A DNA stretch of 64,000 bases from Mesostigma viride (taxonomy: Eukaryota; Streptophyta; Mesostigmatophyceae; Mesostigmatales; Mesostigmataceae). Within the stretch, counting starts at the first letter, position 1, and every line of letters begins with the position of its first letter. Of this stretch, positions 32,515 to 53,055 are shown piece after piece. The translations under genes and the position numbers were made by a program. The notes beneath the pieces are model-generated. The model was not told the origin of the DNA, made no database searches, and saw only the letters and a program-made list of their open reading frames with translations. The stretch covers positions 10,416,242 to 10,480,241 of the forward strand of contig RPFO01000080.1 in assembly GCA_009746045.1 (NCBI GenBank). Reading direction: 5' to 3'.

Positions 32515-32919
32515 TCAATCCTTTTTAGCAACAGTAATGGATAGGGAACCGAACTCTAAGGTGAGAGGCGTATCTAAGCTAGATGAGGATGCAGCCCGTT
32601 TAGGGGGAGACGAAGGAGGAGATGGAGGTGGTGTAACAAAAACAAGACTATCTACTGCAGGACGAGCATGAGGAGAAGGACGAGAATGGAGACCCAAATC
32701 TGATTCACTATGCTTCAAGAGGTAGGTCTGAGCTTCTTCAAAGGACATAAACTTCTTATATTTGGAGACGTTATAAGCACGTGACTGAACGAACTTCCTA
32801 GCATCGGCCCACGATAAGAAAATAGATGCCCATTGAGGGGTAATAACAACATAATACTTTGCTAAACTATTATTACTAGTCGAATGAGAAGGAGCAGGAA
32901 AAGGACGTCGCTGGCTCAT
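32515..32919 (-). CDS. Hybrid-binding-domain (RNase H1 N-terminal / viroplasmin-type) protein
   Basis: 134 codons, ATG at 32919, upstream of gag. Residues 21-70 match the hybrid-binding domain found at the N-terminus of eukaryotic RNase H1 and in caulimovirus viroplasmin (PF01693 type): YYVV strand, a W with IFLSWADARKFV, then KYKKFMSFEEAQTYL. That domain grips RNA/DNA hybrids or dsRNA. The C-terminal 60 residues are Pro/Ser-rich. It lies in the element's leader, followed by a 120-nt gap and gag, so it would be translated first or from a spliced RNA. The element 1 copy has two stops. The role in the element (hybrid binding during reverse transcription, or host interference) is inference. Confidence 0.75.
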   Translation of the reverse strand: MSQRRPFPAPSHSTSNNSLAKYYVVITPQWASIFLSWADARKFVQSRAYNVSKYKKFMSFEEAQTYLLKHSESDLGLHSRPSPHARPAVDSLVFVTPPPSPPSSPPKRAASSSSLDTPLTLEFGSLSITVAKKD

Positions 32920-33453
32920 GTTAACGCACCTGGTAGGTCTTGAGTAGTCAAATAAGGAGAACGAGGGGTAGGCGACTTATCTCTAGTGTCTGAAACCGAA
33001 CCAGATTGACGACGCACGCAGGGACGAGGTTTCCAGCGCCAGGTGGTCGTAAGTATCCGGTTTCAAGAATTCTGCGTCTGGCGATGGGTCGTCTAAATAC
33101 AACGCAGGCAAGAGTGCAGAAAAGTGTAATCTACGAGACGCTAGTCGTCTCTCTAATCGTAGAACCAAAACCACCTATCTACGACAGTAGGCCACATGTC
33201 TCACGAAAACAAAACGAGGAAAAGGAAAAGGAACTAGCTACGTGAGGAGTTCATCCACTTTGAGCAGGTCTAACTTCTAGGCAGGGCGTGTCCCGAATCG
33301 GGCAGCACTACCCCCCCAGCTTGCAGGGGACCCGCCCATTACCTGTCAAGTAGGTGTCGTCTTCATTTTCCCGGACGCGGAAGGGTTGATTCAATGACGT
33401 ATGTTGCAGGGGATCGTCGTCTGGTTCTCTACCTAAAATTCCTCCGAGTCCAT
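32920..33453 (-). other. PBS and leader of element 2
   Basis: PBS-like TGGACTCGGAGG at 33452-33441 one base after the 5' LTR. The LTR-leader frame ends here with the same residues as in element 1 (stop at about 33308). A CCTTTT-type pyrimidine run (near 33240, read on the minus strand) is shared with element 1. A TAG/ACCAGG acceptor-like site just before the hybrid-binding ORF is compatible with leader splicing. Confidence 0.6.
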
Positions 33454-34031
33454 TGTTACGCCGCGGGTATCTACCACTACCTCTACCTCTAGCTGGCCTG
33501 ATGCTACCTAAACTAGTCAAGCCTCCTCTAGTTAAACCCTAGCGAAAGACGAACGAGACGATCCAGATCTCAATGCATTAACGTAAGTGTTACTATAATA
33601 CGCCATAAGCCATTTACACAACCCGTTTACTCCAGGAATAGAGGAAGGAAACACAACTACACTGCCGTGACCCAAGCCTATATGTGTTAATTCATTTAAC
33701 ACACGCCGAGTGCACACACGAGGGGTAGAACGTGCATAAATGGTCACCAACGGTCCAACACGCTCGGGCCGACATGGCCCTCGCCTACAGATGCACGCTG
33801 GTCCACTACATCTGCAGATGCACGCTGGTCCACTACATTCTACCACAGGACCAAAGGATCAGGACCACTAGTAAAGTACGCGGCGCGGCGCCCAACGGCA
33901 CCCAATATACCACAGTACTGTTACGAGGACAATAATGTCCCGGTAGGAGCTTACACGTAAAACTAGGTACAACCGAGGCAAAAGACCTAATTTACGTCCG
34001 TAACTACAACGAATTGTTACGCGACGTAACA
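33454..34031 (-). repeat. 5' LTR of element 2 (LTR F)
   Basis: 578 bp; matches 21416-21994 with about five differences, including a 1-2 bp gap near 33538. Confidence 0.95.
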
Positions 34032-34396
34032 CTTAGGCCCGACAGTGAGGGTGTTGTCCCTCCGGTATATAGAGTCGCCCTCACGTTCTGGCCAGTTGAT
34101 TGGTCGTTCTTGGTCCTTGGTACTGATTTGTTTACTCTGTGTGTCCTGCCCAGTGCCGTCCCCCCCGGCAAGGACTCTGTTCCAAGCAGTTAGGGGAACC
34201 TACCACCAGGCTTGGTGCTGGTTAACCCTACACCTCCCGGCGTGGTGGTGGAGACCGAGTTAATACGTTGGTGCTTTGTATCTTGGATGGCCTGTCGATT
34301 GTGTTGGTGTGTGTTGGGTGCAGTTAGGTTTTTCCTACCCCTTGGTTTCCTCCCTGTGCGTAGGGAGAGGGCTCCCTACCTTTGTGGGGGGGGAGG
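34032..34396 (+). other. 3' untranslated part of element 1 with polypurine tract
   Basis: Continues element 1 after the element 2 insertion; first five bases (CTTAG) are the target duplication. It matches the region upstream of LTR E. A G-rich polypurine tract lies at about 34384-34396. Confidence 0.85.
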
Positions 34397-34982
34397 TGTT
34401 ACGTCGCGTAACTTTTGTTGTTGTTACGGACGTAAATTAGGTCCCTTGTTGCCTCAGCCATTCCGGAGCAGTTCGCTGACTTTCCTAGGCTTACGTGTAG
34501 TAAGGACCTTTTGGCCGGTCGGTACCGGGCCTTGTGACGTGGCAATTGTACAATATGGTGGTTCGGTGCAGTCGCGCCGCGTTGCGTACTTTAGTAGTTG
34601 TCCTTTTATCCCGCGTGTGAACCTTGTGGACGTGCGTTGGTCCTGTGGGCGAGGGTCGATGTCGGCCCGAGCATACACGCCTGTCGGCGATCATTTATGC
34701 AGCAGTTGTCCTTCGTGAATGGCACTCGGCGTGTGTTAAATGAATTAACACATATAGGCTTGGGTCACGGCAGTGTAGTTGTGTTTCCTTCCTCTATTCC
34801 TGGAGTAAACAGGTTGTGTAAATGGCTTATGGCGTATTATAGTAATACTTACGTTAATGCACTGAGATCTGGATCGTCTCGTTCGTCTTTCGCTAGGGGT
34901 TTAACTAGAGGCGGCCTTACTAGTTTAGGTAGCATCAGGCCAGGTAGAGGTAGAGGTGGCGGTAGAAATCTGAGACGTAACA
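34397..34982 (+). repeat. 3' LTR of element 1 (LTR B)
   Basis: 586 bp, nearly identical to LTR A. It is followed by ATAAT and then directly by an inverted LTR. Confidence 0.93.
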
Positions 34983-34987
34983 ATAAT

Positions 34988-35575
34988 TGTTACGTCCTGG
35001 CTCGACTCTATCCCAAACATCTCGCCTAACCTCACTTACCTAAACTAGTGATGAGGCACCTACCTAGGAGTGAGGAGCTATATTGGCTATAAGACCTAGG
35101 ACGCGACGACGCTGCTTCTCAATGCATTCCCTTATAATACGCCATATACCGAATAAAACCAGGGTACTACGAAGGAAACACAACTACACTGCCGTGACCC
35201 AAGCCTATATGTGTTAATTCATTTAACACACGCCGAGTGCCATTCACGAAGGACAACTGCTGCATAAATGATCGCCGACAGGCGTGTATGTATGCTCGGG
35301 CCGACATCGACCCTCCGGCCCACAGGACCAACGCACGTCCACAAGGTTCACACGCAGGATAAAAGGACAACTACTAAAGTACGCAACGCGGCGCGACTGC
35401 ACCGAACCACTGGTCATATTGTACAATTGCCACGTCACAAGGCCCGGTACCGACCGGCCAAAAGGTCCTTACTACACGTAAGCCTAGGAAAGTCAGCGAA
35501 CTGCTCCGGAATGGCTGAGGCAACAAGGGACCTAATTTACGTCCGTAACAACAACAAAAGTTACGCGACGTAACA
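34988..35575 (-). repeat. Inverted LTR of a sister subfamily (LTR C)
   Basis: 588 bp on the minus strand. The first half matches LTRs A/B; the other half is a different sequence shared only with the solo LTR at 36208-36785. Flanks are ATAAT and CTGGC, so it lacks its own target duplication. CTGGC is the left flank of LTR A. Confidence 0.9.
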
Positions 35576-36207
35576 CTGGCCACAACTGGGTCCGCAACAT
35601 CACCCTCGCCGCTGACCACCCGCTGATTGATCGCCGCGCGACCGACGTACAACACCTCTTGATGCACCGGTCCATCGGGGTCGGGGAGATCCTCCACCGG
35701 CGATTTCAACACCCTGCTACATGTTTATGTACCAACCCCACTGAAACTGTGGAACACCGATTTTTATGGTGTAACCTCCAGGGAGTTTGGACCTGGTTGA
35801 TTGGTTTATGGGCAGCCTGGACGTCTGAGCCTATCATACCGGTGTCTACCCGCTCAATTATCTTTGGCATCACTGGCACCCCTGGCCTTGAGCTCACCTT
35901 TTCACAACAAGCGTGGATATGGCTCCGCACATGCATGTTATATACAATCTGGACGGTGCGAAACGATGTGGTGTTCAATAGGCGCACAGTTTTCGACAAA
36001 GCTGGGGTTCTCTCACGCTTCATTTACCTATGGAACTCCGGCATGCGACGCTACTGGATGGTTGCAAATGAACCAAAACAAAGTCTGGGACCCTGGCGCG
36101 GACCAGGATAAGCCCAGCCCACTTGAGATCTTTCATGACCTCATGGGCAAAAACAGGATCTTTACCCACATGCCCAATGACAACCCATTAGAAGTCCAGT
36201 GGCTTCC
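35576..36207 (+). pseudogene. LINE 3' fragment with zf-RVT zinc-binding domain
   Basis: The frame reads HNWVRNITLAADH, then a zf-RVT-like signature (CTNPTETVEHRFLWC, then W residues) and a W-rich tail (AWIWLRTCMLYTIWTVRN), ending in GPWRGPG at 36109. This domain sits C-terminal to the RT in plant L1-type LINEs. RT and endonuclease are absent here. The fragment was the landing site of LTR D and adjoins LTR C. Confidence 0.65.
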
Positions 36208-36785
36208 TGTTACGTCGCGTAACTTTTGTTGTTGTTACGGACGTAAATTAGGTCCCTTGTTGCCTCAGCCATTCCGGAGCAGTTCGCTGACTTTCCTAGG
36301 CTTACGTGTAGTAAGGACCTTTTGGCCGGTCGGTACCGGGCCTTGTGACGTGGCAATTGTACAGTATGGCGGTTCGGTGCAGTCGCGCCGCGCTGCGTAC
36401 TTTAGTAGTGGTCCTTTTATCCTGCGTGTGAACCTTGTGGACGTGCGTTGGTCCTGTGGGCGAGGGTCGATGTCGGCCCGAGCATACACGCCTGTCGGCG
36501 ATCATTTATGCAGCAGTTGTCCTTCGTGAATGGCACTCGGCGTGTGTTAAATGAATTAACACATATAGGCTTGGGTCACGGCAGTGTAGTATTGTTTCCT
36601 TCGTAGTACCCTGGTTTTATTCGGTATATGGCGTATTATAAGGGAATGCATTGAGAAGCAGCGTCGTCGCGTCCTAGGTCTTATAGCCAATATAGCTCCT
36701 CACTCCTAGGTAGGTGCCTCATCACTAGTTTAGGTAAGTGAGGTTAGGCGAGATGTTTGGGATAGAGTCGAGCCAGGACGTAACA
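36208..36785 (+). repeat. Solo LTR (LTR D)
   Basis: 578 bp, TGTTACG...CGTAACA, with a perfect 5-bp duplication CTTCC (36203-36207, 36786-36790). Same subfamily as LTR C. It was left by recombination between two LTRs. Confidence 0.93.
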
Positions 36786-39020
36786 CTTCCGTGGTCTAGT
36801 AAGGCTCCGTTTTAGCCACTGACATCTTGATACCCTAGGCTTAGCAGGGATTACCTACTGGCTATATTAGTGGAATAAACGTACACCTATTTACCTGGAA
36901 TACGGGTGTCACCCGTAATGAAGGCCTGTGACATTATTGGTGGATACTAAATAGCTTATAGTCAAATTTCAGATTTTATTGGATAGGATGAAAGCTAACT
37001 TCAATGCCAACAAGAAAATCCTATTTTCACGGCCACCCCATGTCAGATGCGCCGTGGCCACCCCATGGCAACAGGAGCATTTCTGAGTACGGGTCACACC
37101 CGACGGAATTTCACAGACGGAGTGTTAAGTATCCAGATAGAACAGGATACAATACGCATCCCATCTCATCTTGCCACTTGTCCCTCGTATCCATGATTCG
37201 AATAATGCATTGCCGACGTTTTTCCTGCCTCGAATCTGCACGCCTGCACGGCCGCGGCCGGCAACCCCCTGCAGCAGAACGGCCTTAGGGCCTTTTTCCC
37301 CGCATGTCCGAGACGAGAAGAAATACGTTTACGTGTTGCCTGAAATGCATTTGAGTGTCCTCTTTGTCAGCCGCATGTGTTGCCCAGACTGTGCGTCGCC
37401 GGAGCCAGAGTTTTGAATGTGCGTTCATAATGACGAAGTATATGAATACTTCATCATGCTTTCATGAGTAGCTGCGGGCTCGACTCCAGAAGGTGGCTCG
37501 TTGCCTTCCTGAAATCATCAGCAAGGTATGATATCGGATGGCGCCAGATTTCAACCTCAACCCTGGAAACGCTGCCGGTTGGTTTTATCCTTCATTTCCG
37601 AGTAGAAAGAATGAGGGCCGACAAGAATGCATGGCGGACGTACTTTGCGCAGTATTACTGGACCGGGTCTTGTACTGCAATATGTTGAGCTAACGAGCTG
37701 TATATCCATACAATACGTGAGACAACATATATATATTCCACGGCTTTCTGATATTGTTCTGCACCACCCTCATTCCTACCCAGCTATTCACCCCTGCACA
37801 TCACGAAAGTTGCGCATTTCACGTGTTTTTAACAGCTCATGGCCTGGTATGTTTTTTTATTGCGGGTTGCAAGGCATCGAAATCGAGATAGCTGTCTGTA
37901 CACGTGGAAGAATTTATTGGAATGAAGTACTTATGCATATCCAGGTCGCCAACTGATGTTGAGCGGTCCCAAAAATATTTATTGTTATAATGATTCATGT
38001 CATCAATACGACAGGGACGTAGTTTCCGTTCGAATGGCATGTGTTACTCTACTAGACCAACGGGAGCATAGAATAAAGTTACCCACGCTAGTGTTTTTTT
38101 TTTTTTATGGCCGGATAAAATTGCCTGCGTTCCCCATAGCGTCATTGGTTTTTTACTATGTGACGCGTGCTCGTGCTTACCATCACATATTATGTATTAT
38201 CGCGAGGTATTTTTATTTTTGTTTTCGCTTTGTGCTTCCTTCCCCTTGCATGTGGGCATCCAAGCTAAAAGAGAACCATGATCTGTGCATCTGCTTCCTT
38301 AAGCTCTATCATTCACAGAAGTGCTTGTGAATTAAGGGTTTGGCTAAATTCCACACTGCGCAAGACAAGGTGTAGGGATGGAGAAGCGATGATGAGCCTG
38401 TTCATATCTTGTCCCTCAACTGGGCGCGCTTGTGTTTGCGGAACTGACGGTTTCCTCTCATCCTTCTACTCCTCTATCCTCCCCCGCCTGCACTTGCAGA
38501 AGGCGTATTCTCCTATCGGAGTCTTCAACGGGCAGCTGGTCTCACGCCATGAAGCAACAAATTATGGCACGGCTCTGCAATCCGGGATCTCACTGAAAGA
38601 GCAGCATATCCTACAAAACGCAGCTCGGAACTGGAGTCTTCGCCATGGTCACAGGTCGTGGGGACAGTCGGGCGTCTAGGGTAGGGGTACACATAGAATG
38701 ACGGCCAGTGGATGCTGCGGGGGGATCACCCAGACAGGCAGGTCGCCTCAACCTTGCTTATGGTGCTGAAGCCTCTGCCTTCTGTCCACGCTTGTGCGAA
38801 TTACCAAGGGGCCTATCCCGCGCCTGTCAGTGCGGGATATCTTTCTCACCGGTGCCGCTCAGGACGATTATTTTGAGGTGTTTGTCATGGAGCGCGTCTT
38901 GTTCGGATCTGTTGACTCATCAGCAACAACTCTATACGGCGTCGCAGAACTGCTGTAGGGTTTCACCTGTCCAAGGGGTGATCTACTAGGCGTATTTGGG
39001 TGGGGGGCCGCCCCTGCGAC
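36786..39020. other. Intergenic, no gene recognised
   Basis: AT-richer DNA with scattered short frames, the longest about 130 codons (38278-38679), showing no motif, repeat or codon signal I trust. Near 36900 an imperfect palindrome, AATACGGGTG/CACCCGTAAT, recalls the motif left of LTR A. It should contain the upstream promoter region of the gene at 39066. Confidence 0.5.
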
Positions 39021-39029
39021 TATAAATTA
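39021..39029 (+). promoter_or_regulatory. TATA box of the DUF924-peroxiredoxin gene
   Basis: TATAAATTA 37 bp before the ATG at 39066. It implies a very short 5' untranslated region, or none of the usual length. Seen by motif only. Confidence 0.55.
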
Positions 39030-39065
39030 ACATAGGTCCGTGCTGTTGTGTATTAATAGATATAG

Positions 39066-49256
<10,191 letters not shown>

Positions 49257-49790
49257 CGTCCAGGGTAACAGTACTAGATGATCATATCGAGGAGGCTGTC
49301 GAGGATACTTGGCGGGTGTGGATACTCGAAAACCCTTTTTTGAGGAGCCTTTACTTGATGACGTTGTCAAGGAGCCGGTAATAAAGCCGGTAATATATAA
49401 TAAGCCTCCTAGATAACCTTGGAGCGGAGTCAACCTATATTAGGTAGTATAGGTGAAGAGAATGGGTTAAGCTAGAACTACGGCATCCGATCCAGGAGGC
49501 GTCAATACTCTATCTAAACCTTACTTACGTATAAGCAGCATTACCCCATGTGAGTCCTACCCTATGGGGTTTTCAGTGGCGGTCCTGGTGCAAATTTTTT
49601 GGGTACCCATCCACCGTGAAGTGTGGTGCACGGTGCGGGCGCCCCTTGCGGGGTTGGCCATGGCAGCATGGTTTCAGGCAACACTTGATAAACATAGCAT
49701 GCGGAATGTGCACAGTAAAAGTGCGCACATTGTTAAGACGATGATTTCATTTTGTTATTTCATAGTGGAGTTTGTATGCTTTTCAGCGAC
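49257..49790. other. 3' flank of the DUF924-peroxiredoxin gene
   Basis: Probably contains the 3' untranslated region. A GAGGCTGTCGAGGA/GAGGAGCC/AAGGAGCCGGTAATAAAGCC repetitive stretch runs 49285-49400. No convincing poly(A) signal or second gene. Confidence 0.45.
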
Positions 49791-50111
49791 AATGATATTA
49801 TTGATGACCATCGGCATTAATCACACGTGCTCGCGTTGGGGAGTCGTGGAGCACAATAGTACACAGTTGTCCGATCACTTAAGTGCTTTCCACCCCTGAT
49901 CGCGGACGCTCTCTGGCTCACCGCAGCAGCAGCTTGACCAGTGGTATTCCTCCCAGTCCCGGCTGCTCGGCGCCCCCCCGCCGCCTCCTCTGCTTGGCCC
50001 TCTGGCGGCCGCGCGCCTGGCGCCTGCGGGCGTCCCTGCGCCGCCCGCCGCTGAGCGGGACTACACGTACCCAGCCCTGACGGAACCCCTGGCCGACCCC
50101 AAAGAGCTACC
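49791..50111 (+). other. Retroposon scraps and a Pro/Ala-rich frame
   Basis: 49812-49895 is a degenerate copy of the retroposon end seen at 50121. 49920-50111 is an open GC-rich frame (QQQLDQWYSSQSRLLGAP, Pro/Ala-rich, to KELPPL) that stops being meaningful where the next retroposon starts. Possibly a fragment of a LINE ORF1 or of a host exon; not identified. Confidence 0.4.
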
Positions 50112-51070
50112 GCCGTTAATAAATTACACACGTGCTCCCGTTGGGGAGTCAGGGAGCACCGAAGTGCTTTGTCAAAATCCCTGTGTGTGCACAACTGGAG
50201 AAAGGGCAGAGACCCCCATTCTCATTCATGCCAAAGGCATGCCACAGCTGCTCTCGGACACGCTAAACTGTGTGTAAACGATCCGGCAATCTATTAATTA
50301 ATTAATTAAAATCATAGCTCCGTTGGGAGCATATGTAACACCTAGCCCTGAGAAAGGGGCATCTATGGGTTTGTAATACAATCAGGGCTACAACCTGCAG
50401 GTGGAGGATGTACAACTGTCACCTGCTCTGGGTGCACAAGGTGCACCTGCACCGCCATGATGGTTCATGCCTCCTTAACAAGCACAGGCACCCAGGGGGG
50501 GCTTGAGGAGAGGGCCTAGAAGGCCTGCATGACATATGGGGTGGAGGGTATGTGGCTAGGCTATAGCTGGTGTACACATGGCATCTCAGCAGAGAGTAAC
50601 TCCCTGCATAGGCATCGCATGGCTAAATTCTTAATGCATCATCCATGGGAGGTCCCATTGTAGGCTGGGCGCGGCTAAATACTGAAAGCATCATCCATGG
50701 GGGCCATTATGGGCGCACATGCGCGTGGGCCACGTGCAAAGGCTAAGCCTATCTAATCTACACTACTGGTATATTGTCTGGGGTGGCAGGAGGGGCCTGC
50801 CAGGGCTTGTGGTCAACGTGGATGACCGCCCCCCTCCAGTATACCGGCTTCCCCCCTGCAATCTATGGGTGCAATAAGACCCATGTGAGCATGGCATAAC
50901 AAGGAGCGTGGGCAAGTAATCTAATCATAGCCAGGACGTAGCATGGCTGTACAAGGACTAAGCTAAGGCTATGGCTGGTTGTGTACCGTGCGTTAGCGGC
51001 GCAATTGACTAGGTATGTTGGTACAGCTAGGCAAACATTCTAAGCATGGCTGCCATAGCGGCAGTGACTC
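50112..51070 (-). mobile_element. Alpha retroposon (minus), split by a beta retroposon
   Basis: Left end is an AT-rich tail (TTAATAAATT) followed by the family's 3' terminal stem-loop, read on the plus strand as GTGCTCCCGTTGGGGAGTC. The body continues to 50294, is interrupted, and resumes at 50867 (GGGTGCAATAAGACCCATGT) to about 51070 (GCTGCCATAGCGGCAGTGAC). The same 3' region occurs at 54173-54600 and 63692-64000. Non-coding; the 5' limit is uncertain. Confidence 0.7.
50295..50857 (-). mobile_element. Beta retroposon (minus) with (TTAA)n tail
   Basis: Flanked by a 9-bp duplication GCAATCTAT (50286-50294, 50858-50866) inside the alpha copy. Tail TTAATTAATTAATTAA at the left, then the 3' motif (plus strand) GCTCCGTTGGGAGCATATG. 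The right part encodes the end of an ORF1-like protein on the minus strand (GAVIHVDHKPWQAPPA). The paralogue is at 61900-62240. Confidence 0.85.
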
Positions 51071-51287
51071 AGCCAGCGAAGGGAAAAAAAAGCGGTCGTA
51101 ATCTGGTAGGTACTTTCGCCATTTGTGTTCGTGACAGGGTTTCTTGGGCTCTGGCGAGGCGCTTGGCGATGGGCTTGCTGGCGGTGGGTTGGCGGGCCCA
51201 GAAGGCTGGGCCAGGACAATGGCGAGTGGGTTGGGCTGGGAGCCGGCAAGCTCCTTTTCCAAACCTCGCCTGGCTTTTGGAGTCGTC
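51071..51287. other. Flank of gamma-LINE copy 1
   Basis: GC-rich Gly/Trp-rich frame with no motif. It ends at the 10-bp duplication ATAGCTGCTT (51288-51297). Confidence 0.4.
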
Positions 51288-51297
51288 ATAGCTGCTT

Positions 51298-52363
51298 CAC
51301 GAACGAGCTTGGGGAAGGGGGGCCGACTAACAAGCAGAATTTACTAGCTGACCTCATTTATGCCGACGACATCACGCTCATCGAGAAGCCGGAGTCTGCC
51401 CAACTTTGGCTGGACTGCCTGGCGCTCGAGGCTCGGGCGGTTGGTCTAGAAATCAGCCCCAAAACGGAGGCCCTGGCCCTCGGCATGGCAGGGCCCCCAC
51501 CCACACTCCGCCTCTTAGACGATGCGGAGGTCAACTACCCTCCTTCAGGCCGCTTCAAGCTGCTCGGCAGTTGGCTCCCCGACTGCGAGGACGACATGAC
51601 GACACGGATCGGCATGGCGTGGGCGCACCTCCATGACCACCGCCGCTGGTGGAGCAACCCCGCCCTACCCCGGATCGTCAAGCGTGACCTCTTCAAGGTC
51701 GGGCATTCCAGATGACGATCCTGACCTACGGCGCCGAGACGTGGGCACTGACGCAGGAGCTTGAGCAACGACTCGACGGCGCCGTCACCAAGATGCTGCG
51801 CCAGGCCCTTAACATCCCCTTTGGTTTGCACATTAGTAATGAGGATTTGTACGCTGATTTCAATGCCCTATGTTTCCCACATTATTAGGCACAGGCGCCT
51901 GGGCCTAGCCGGGCACCTGGCCCGCACAGATCAGGTAGATACATCAGATAGACTAGCTGGCACCAAGCCCGCCCAGCCTGGGCGATATGTCCTCACCTGG
52001 CGTGCCCCCGGCCGCGCGCGGCAGGGCCGCCACCCGTGGACTTTTCGTGATAGACTCGGCATGGACATGTGCTACACTAGACGTGACGGGCTCACCCCCG
52101 GGCAGCCTCCTGGTTTGTCTGTAATATGGAGGCAGATGGTGCGCAAGGATAGATGGCAAGTAGTGATGAAGGAGACCACCCCCAAGCCTGTGGGGGCTCC
52201 GCGTGTGACCGCGTATGGCATTCATAGCGATTCGGGCCGCGGTGCCCACACCCCTGTAACTAGGACCTAGATAGCTTATACCATCCATTCCATCCCATGT
52301 TCCCCTCCCACTGAGGACTTATGCTCACGTGACGCAGTCACGTGTCTATTAATTAATTAATTA
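51298..52363 (+). mobile_element. Gamma LINE, 5'-truncated copy 1
   Basis: Flanked by a perfect 10-bp duplication ATAGCTGCTT (51288-51297, 52364-52373). The coding part starts inside the RT at LADLIYADDITLI and continues through the thumb and C-terminal region (LLGSWLPD, LTYGAETWALTQELEQRLD, RHRRLGLAGHLAR, GRHPWTFRDRLGMD), a layout familiar from RTE/CR1-type LINEs. A frameshift near 51705 and a stop near 51885 break it. The 3' end is a perfect hairpin, CACGTGACGCAGTCACGTG (52326-52344), then a (TTAA)n tail. Confidence 0.9.
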
Positions 52364-52544
52364 ATAGCTGCTTGTCACGTGCGTAATGTTGTCAATACTG
52401 CGTTTTAGCCGTAGCCGATCATACTGGCGGGGGCGTCTTAAAAAGGCGCAAGTGGTCTGACCGAATTTGGGGCTCAGACGCAAAAGATCTGAACTCCGCC
52501 GTCGGCCATACCGCCGTCAGCCATTTTCGTCAAAGTTGCTGAAA

Positions 52545-53055
52545 GAAAAATCCTCATCTACCGCAGTTCACCGAGCTCGAGCTGAGCACCGCCGCCAAGC
52601 AACTCCGCTTCTACGCCGCCGTTGGACCTGACCAGCTCCCCGCCCCGGTGATTAAGCTGACGGTGCTCACGGGGTTCCTGCTTGATGTCTGCAACTGGAT
52701 CCTGCTTGCCGACGCGCCGCCGATTCCTGAGTGGCAGCACAGCTACCGTATTATGCTGAACAAAAACAAAGATTCCCCTGACGACCCTGCCAACTACCGA
52801 GGAGTCTGCATCCAGAGCGCCGCACTCAAGTTGTTCATGCGCATGATCCTCAACCGCCTTCGTTCTGCTCTCGACTGTCACCTAGGGGAAAGTCAAATGG
52901 GCTTTTGTCCTGGGCGCATCACCGTCATGGCCATCTTCGTCGCGCGCCGCCTCTTCGAGGAAATCGCTCTCCTGCAAGTTACCTGGTGAGTTTTCCGCAA
53001 TCCTGATCTTCGTCTACTTCATCAAGGCTATTGATTCTGTCCCCTGGGACCCTCT
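52545..53055 (+). pseudogene. Gamma LINE fragment 2: RT fingers
   Basis: The frame contains the early RT blocks: PDQLPAPVIK, SYRIMLNKNKDSPDDPANYRG, LNRLRSALDCHLGESQMGF and, after a break at 52987, VYFIKAIDSVPWDPL. It ends at 53055, where a (TTAA)n tail begins. Confidence 0.8.

Larger units (their letters stand above)
21416..34031 (-). mobile_element. Ty3/gypsy chromovirus, element 2 (full length)
   Basis: 12.6 kb on the minus strand between LTRs 33454-34031 (5') and 21416-21994 (3'), flanked by a perfect 5-bp duplication CTTAG (21411-21415, 34032-34036). It landed in the 3' untranslated part of element 1. Order: LTR, PBS, hybrid-binding-domain ORF, gag, PR-RT-RNase H, integrase with chromodomain, ORF3 (split by a TIR transposon), polypurine tract, LTR. 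The LTRs differ at about five positions by eye. Several 1-4 bp indels break gag, integrase and ORF3, so this copy is probably inactive, but it is the best reference for the family. Confidence 0.95.
2438..34982 (+). mobile_element. Ty3/gypsy chromovirus, element 1 (host of nested insertions)
   Basis: Order on the plus strand: 5' LTR, PBS, leader, hybrid-binding-domain ORF, gag, PR-RT-RNase H, integrase start, ORF3, polypurine tract, 3' LTR. The two LTRs differ at only a handful of positions by eye, so the insertion is fairly young, but the coding part is heavily broken. Five other elements have inserted, gag carries an internal deletion near 4564, and a deletion of about 1.6 kb near 13640 joins the integrase start to ORF3, removing the integrase core and chromodomain. 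Comparison with element 2 (21416-34031) defines every break. Cannot be autonomous. Confidence 0.92.

Noticed and set aside
35374-36529. ORFs joining LTR and LINE sequences (e.g. 35801-36529)
   Set aside because: They run through a retroelement junction and LTR D; no reason to treat the chimeras as genes.
38278-38679. 133-codon ORF as a possible host gene
   Set aside because: No recognisable motif, no repeat support, composition like the surrounding intergenic DNA.
49550-49899. Possible small membrane protein (about 110 codons, hydrophobic)
   Set aside because: Overlaps the start of a retroposon copy and has no homology I recognise; AT-rich hydrophobic frames arise easily.
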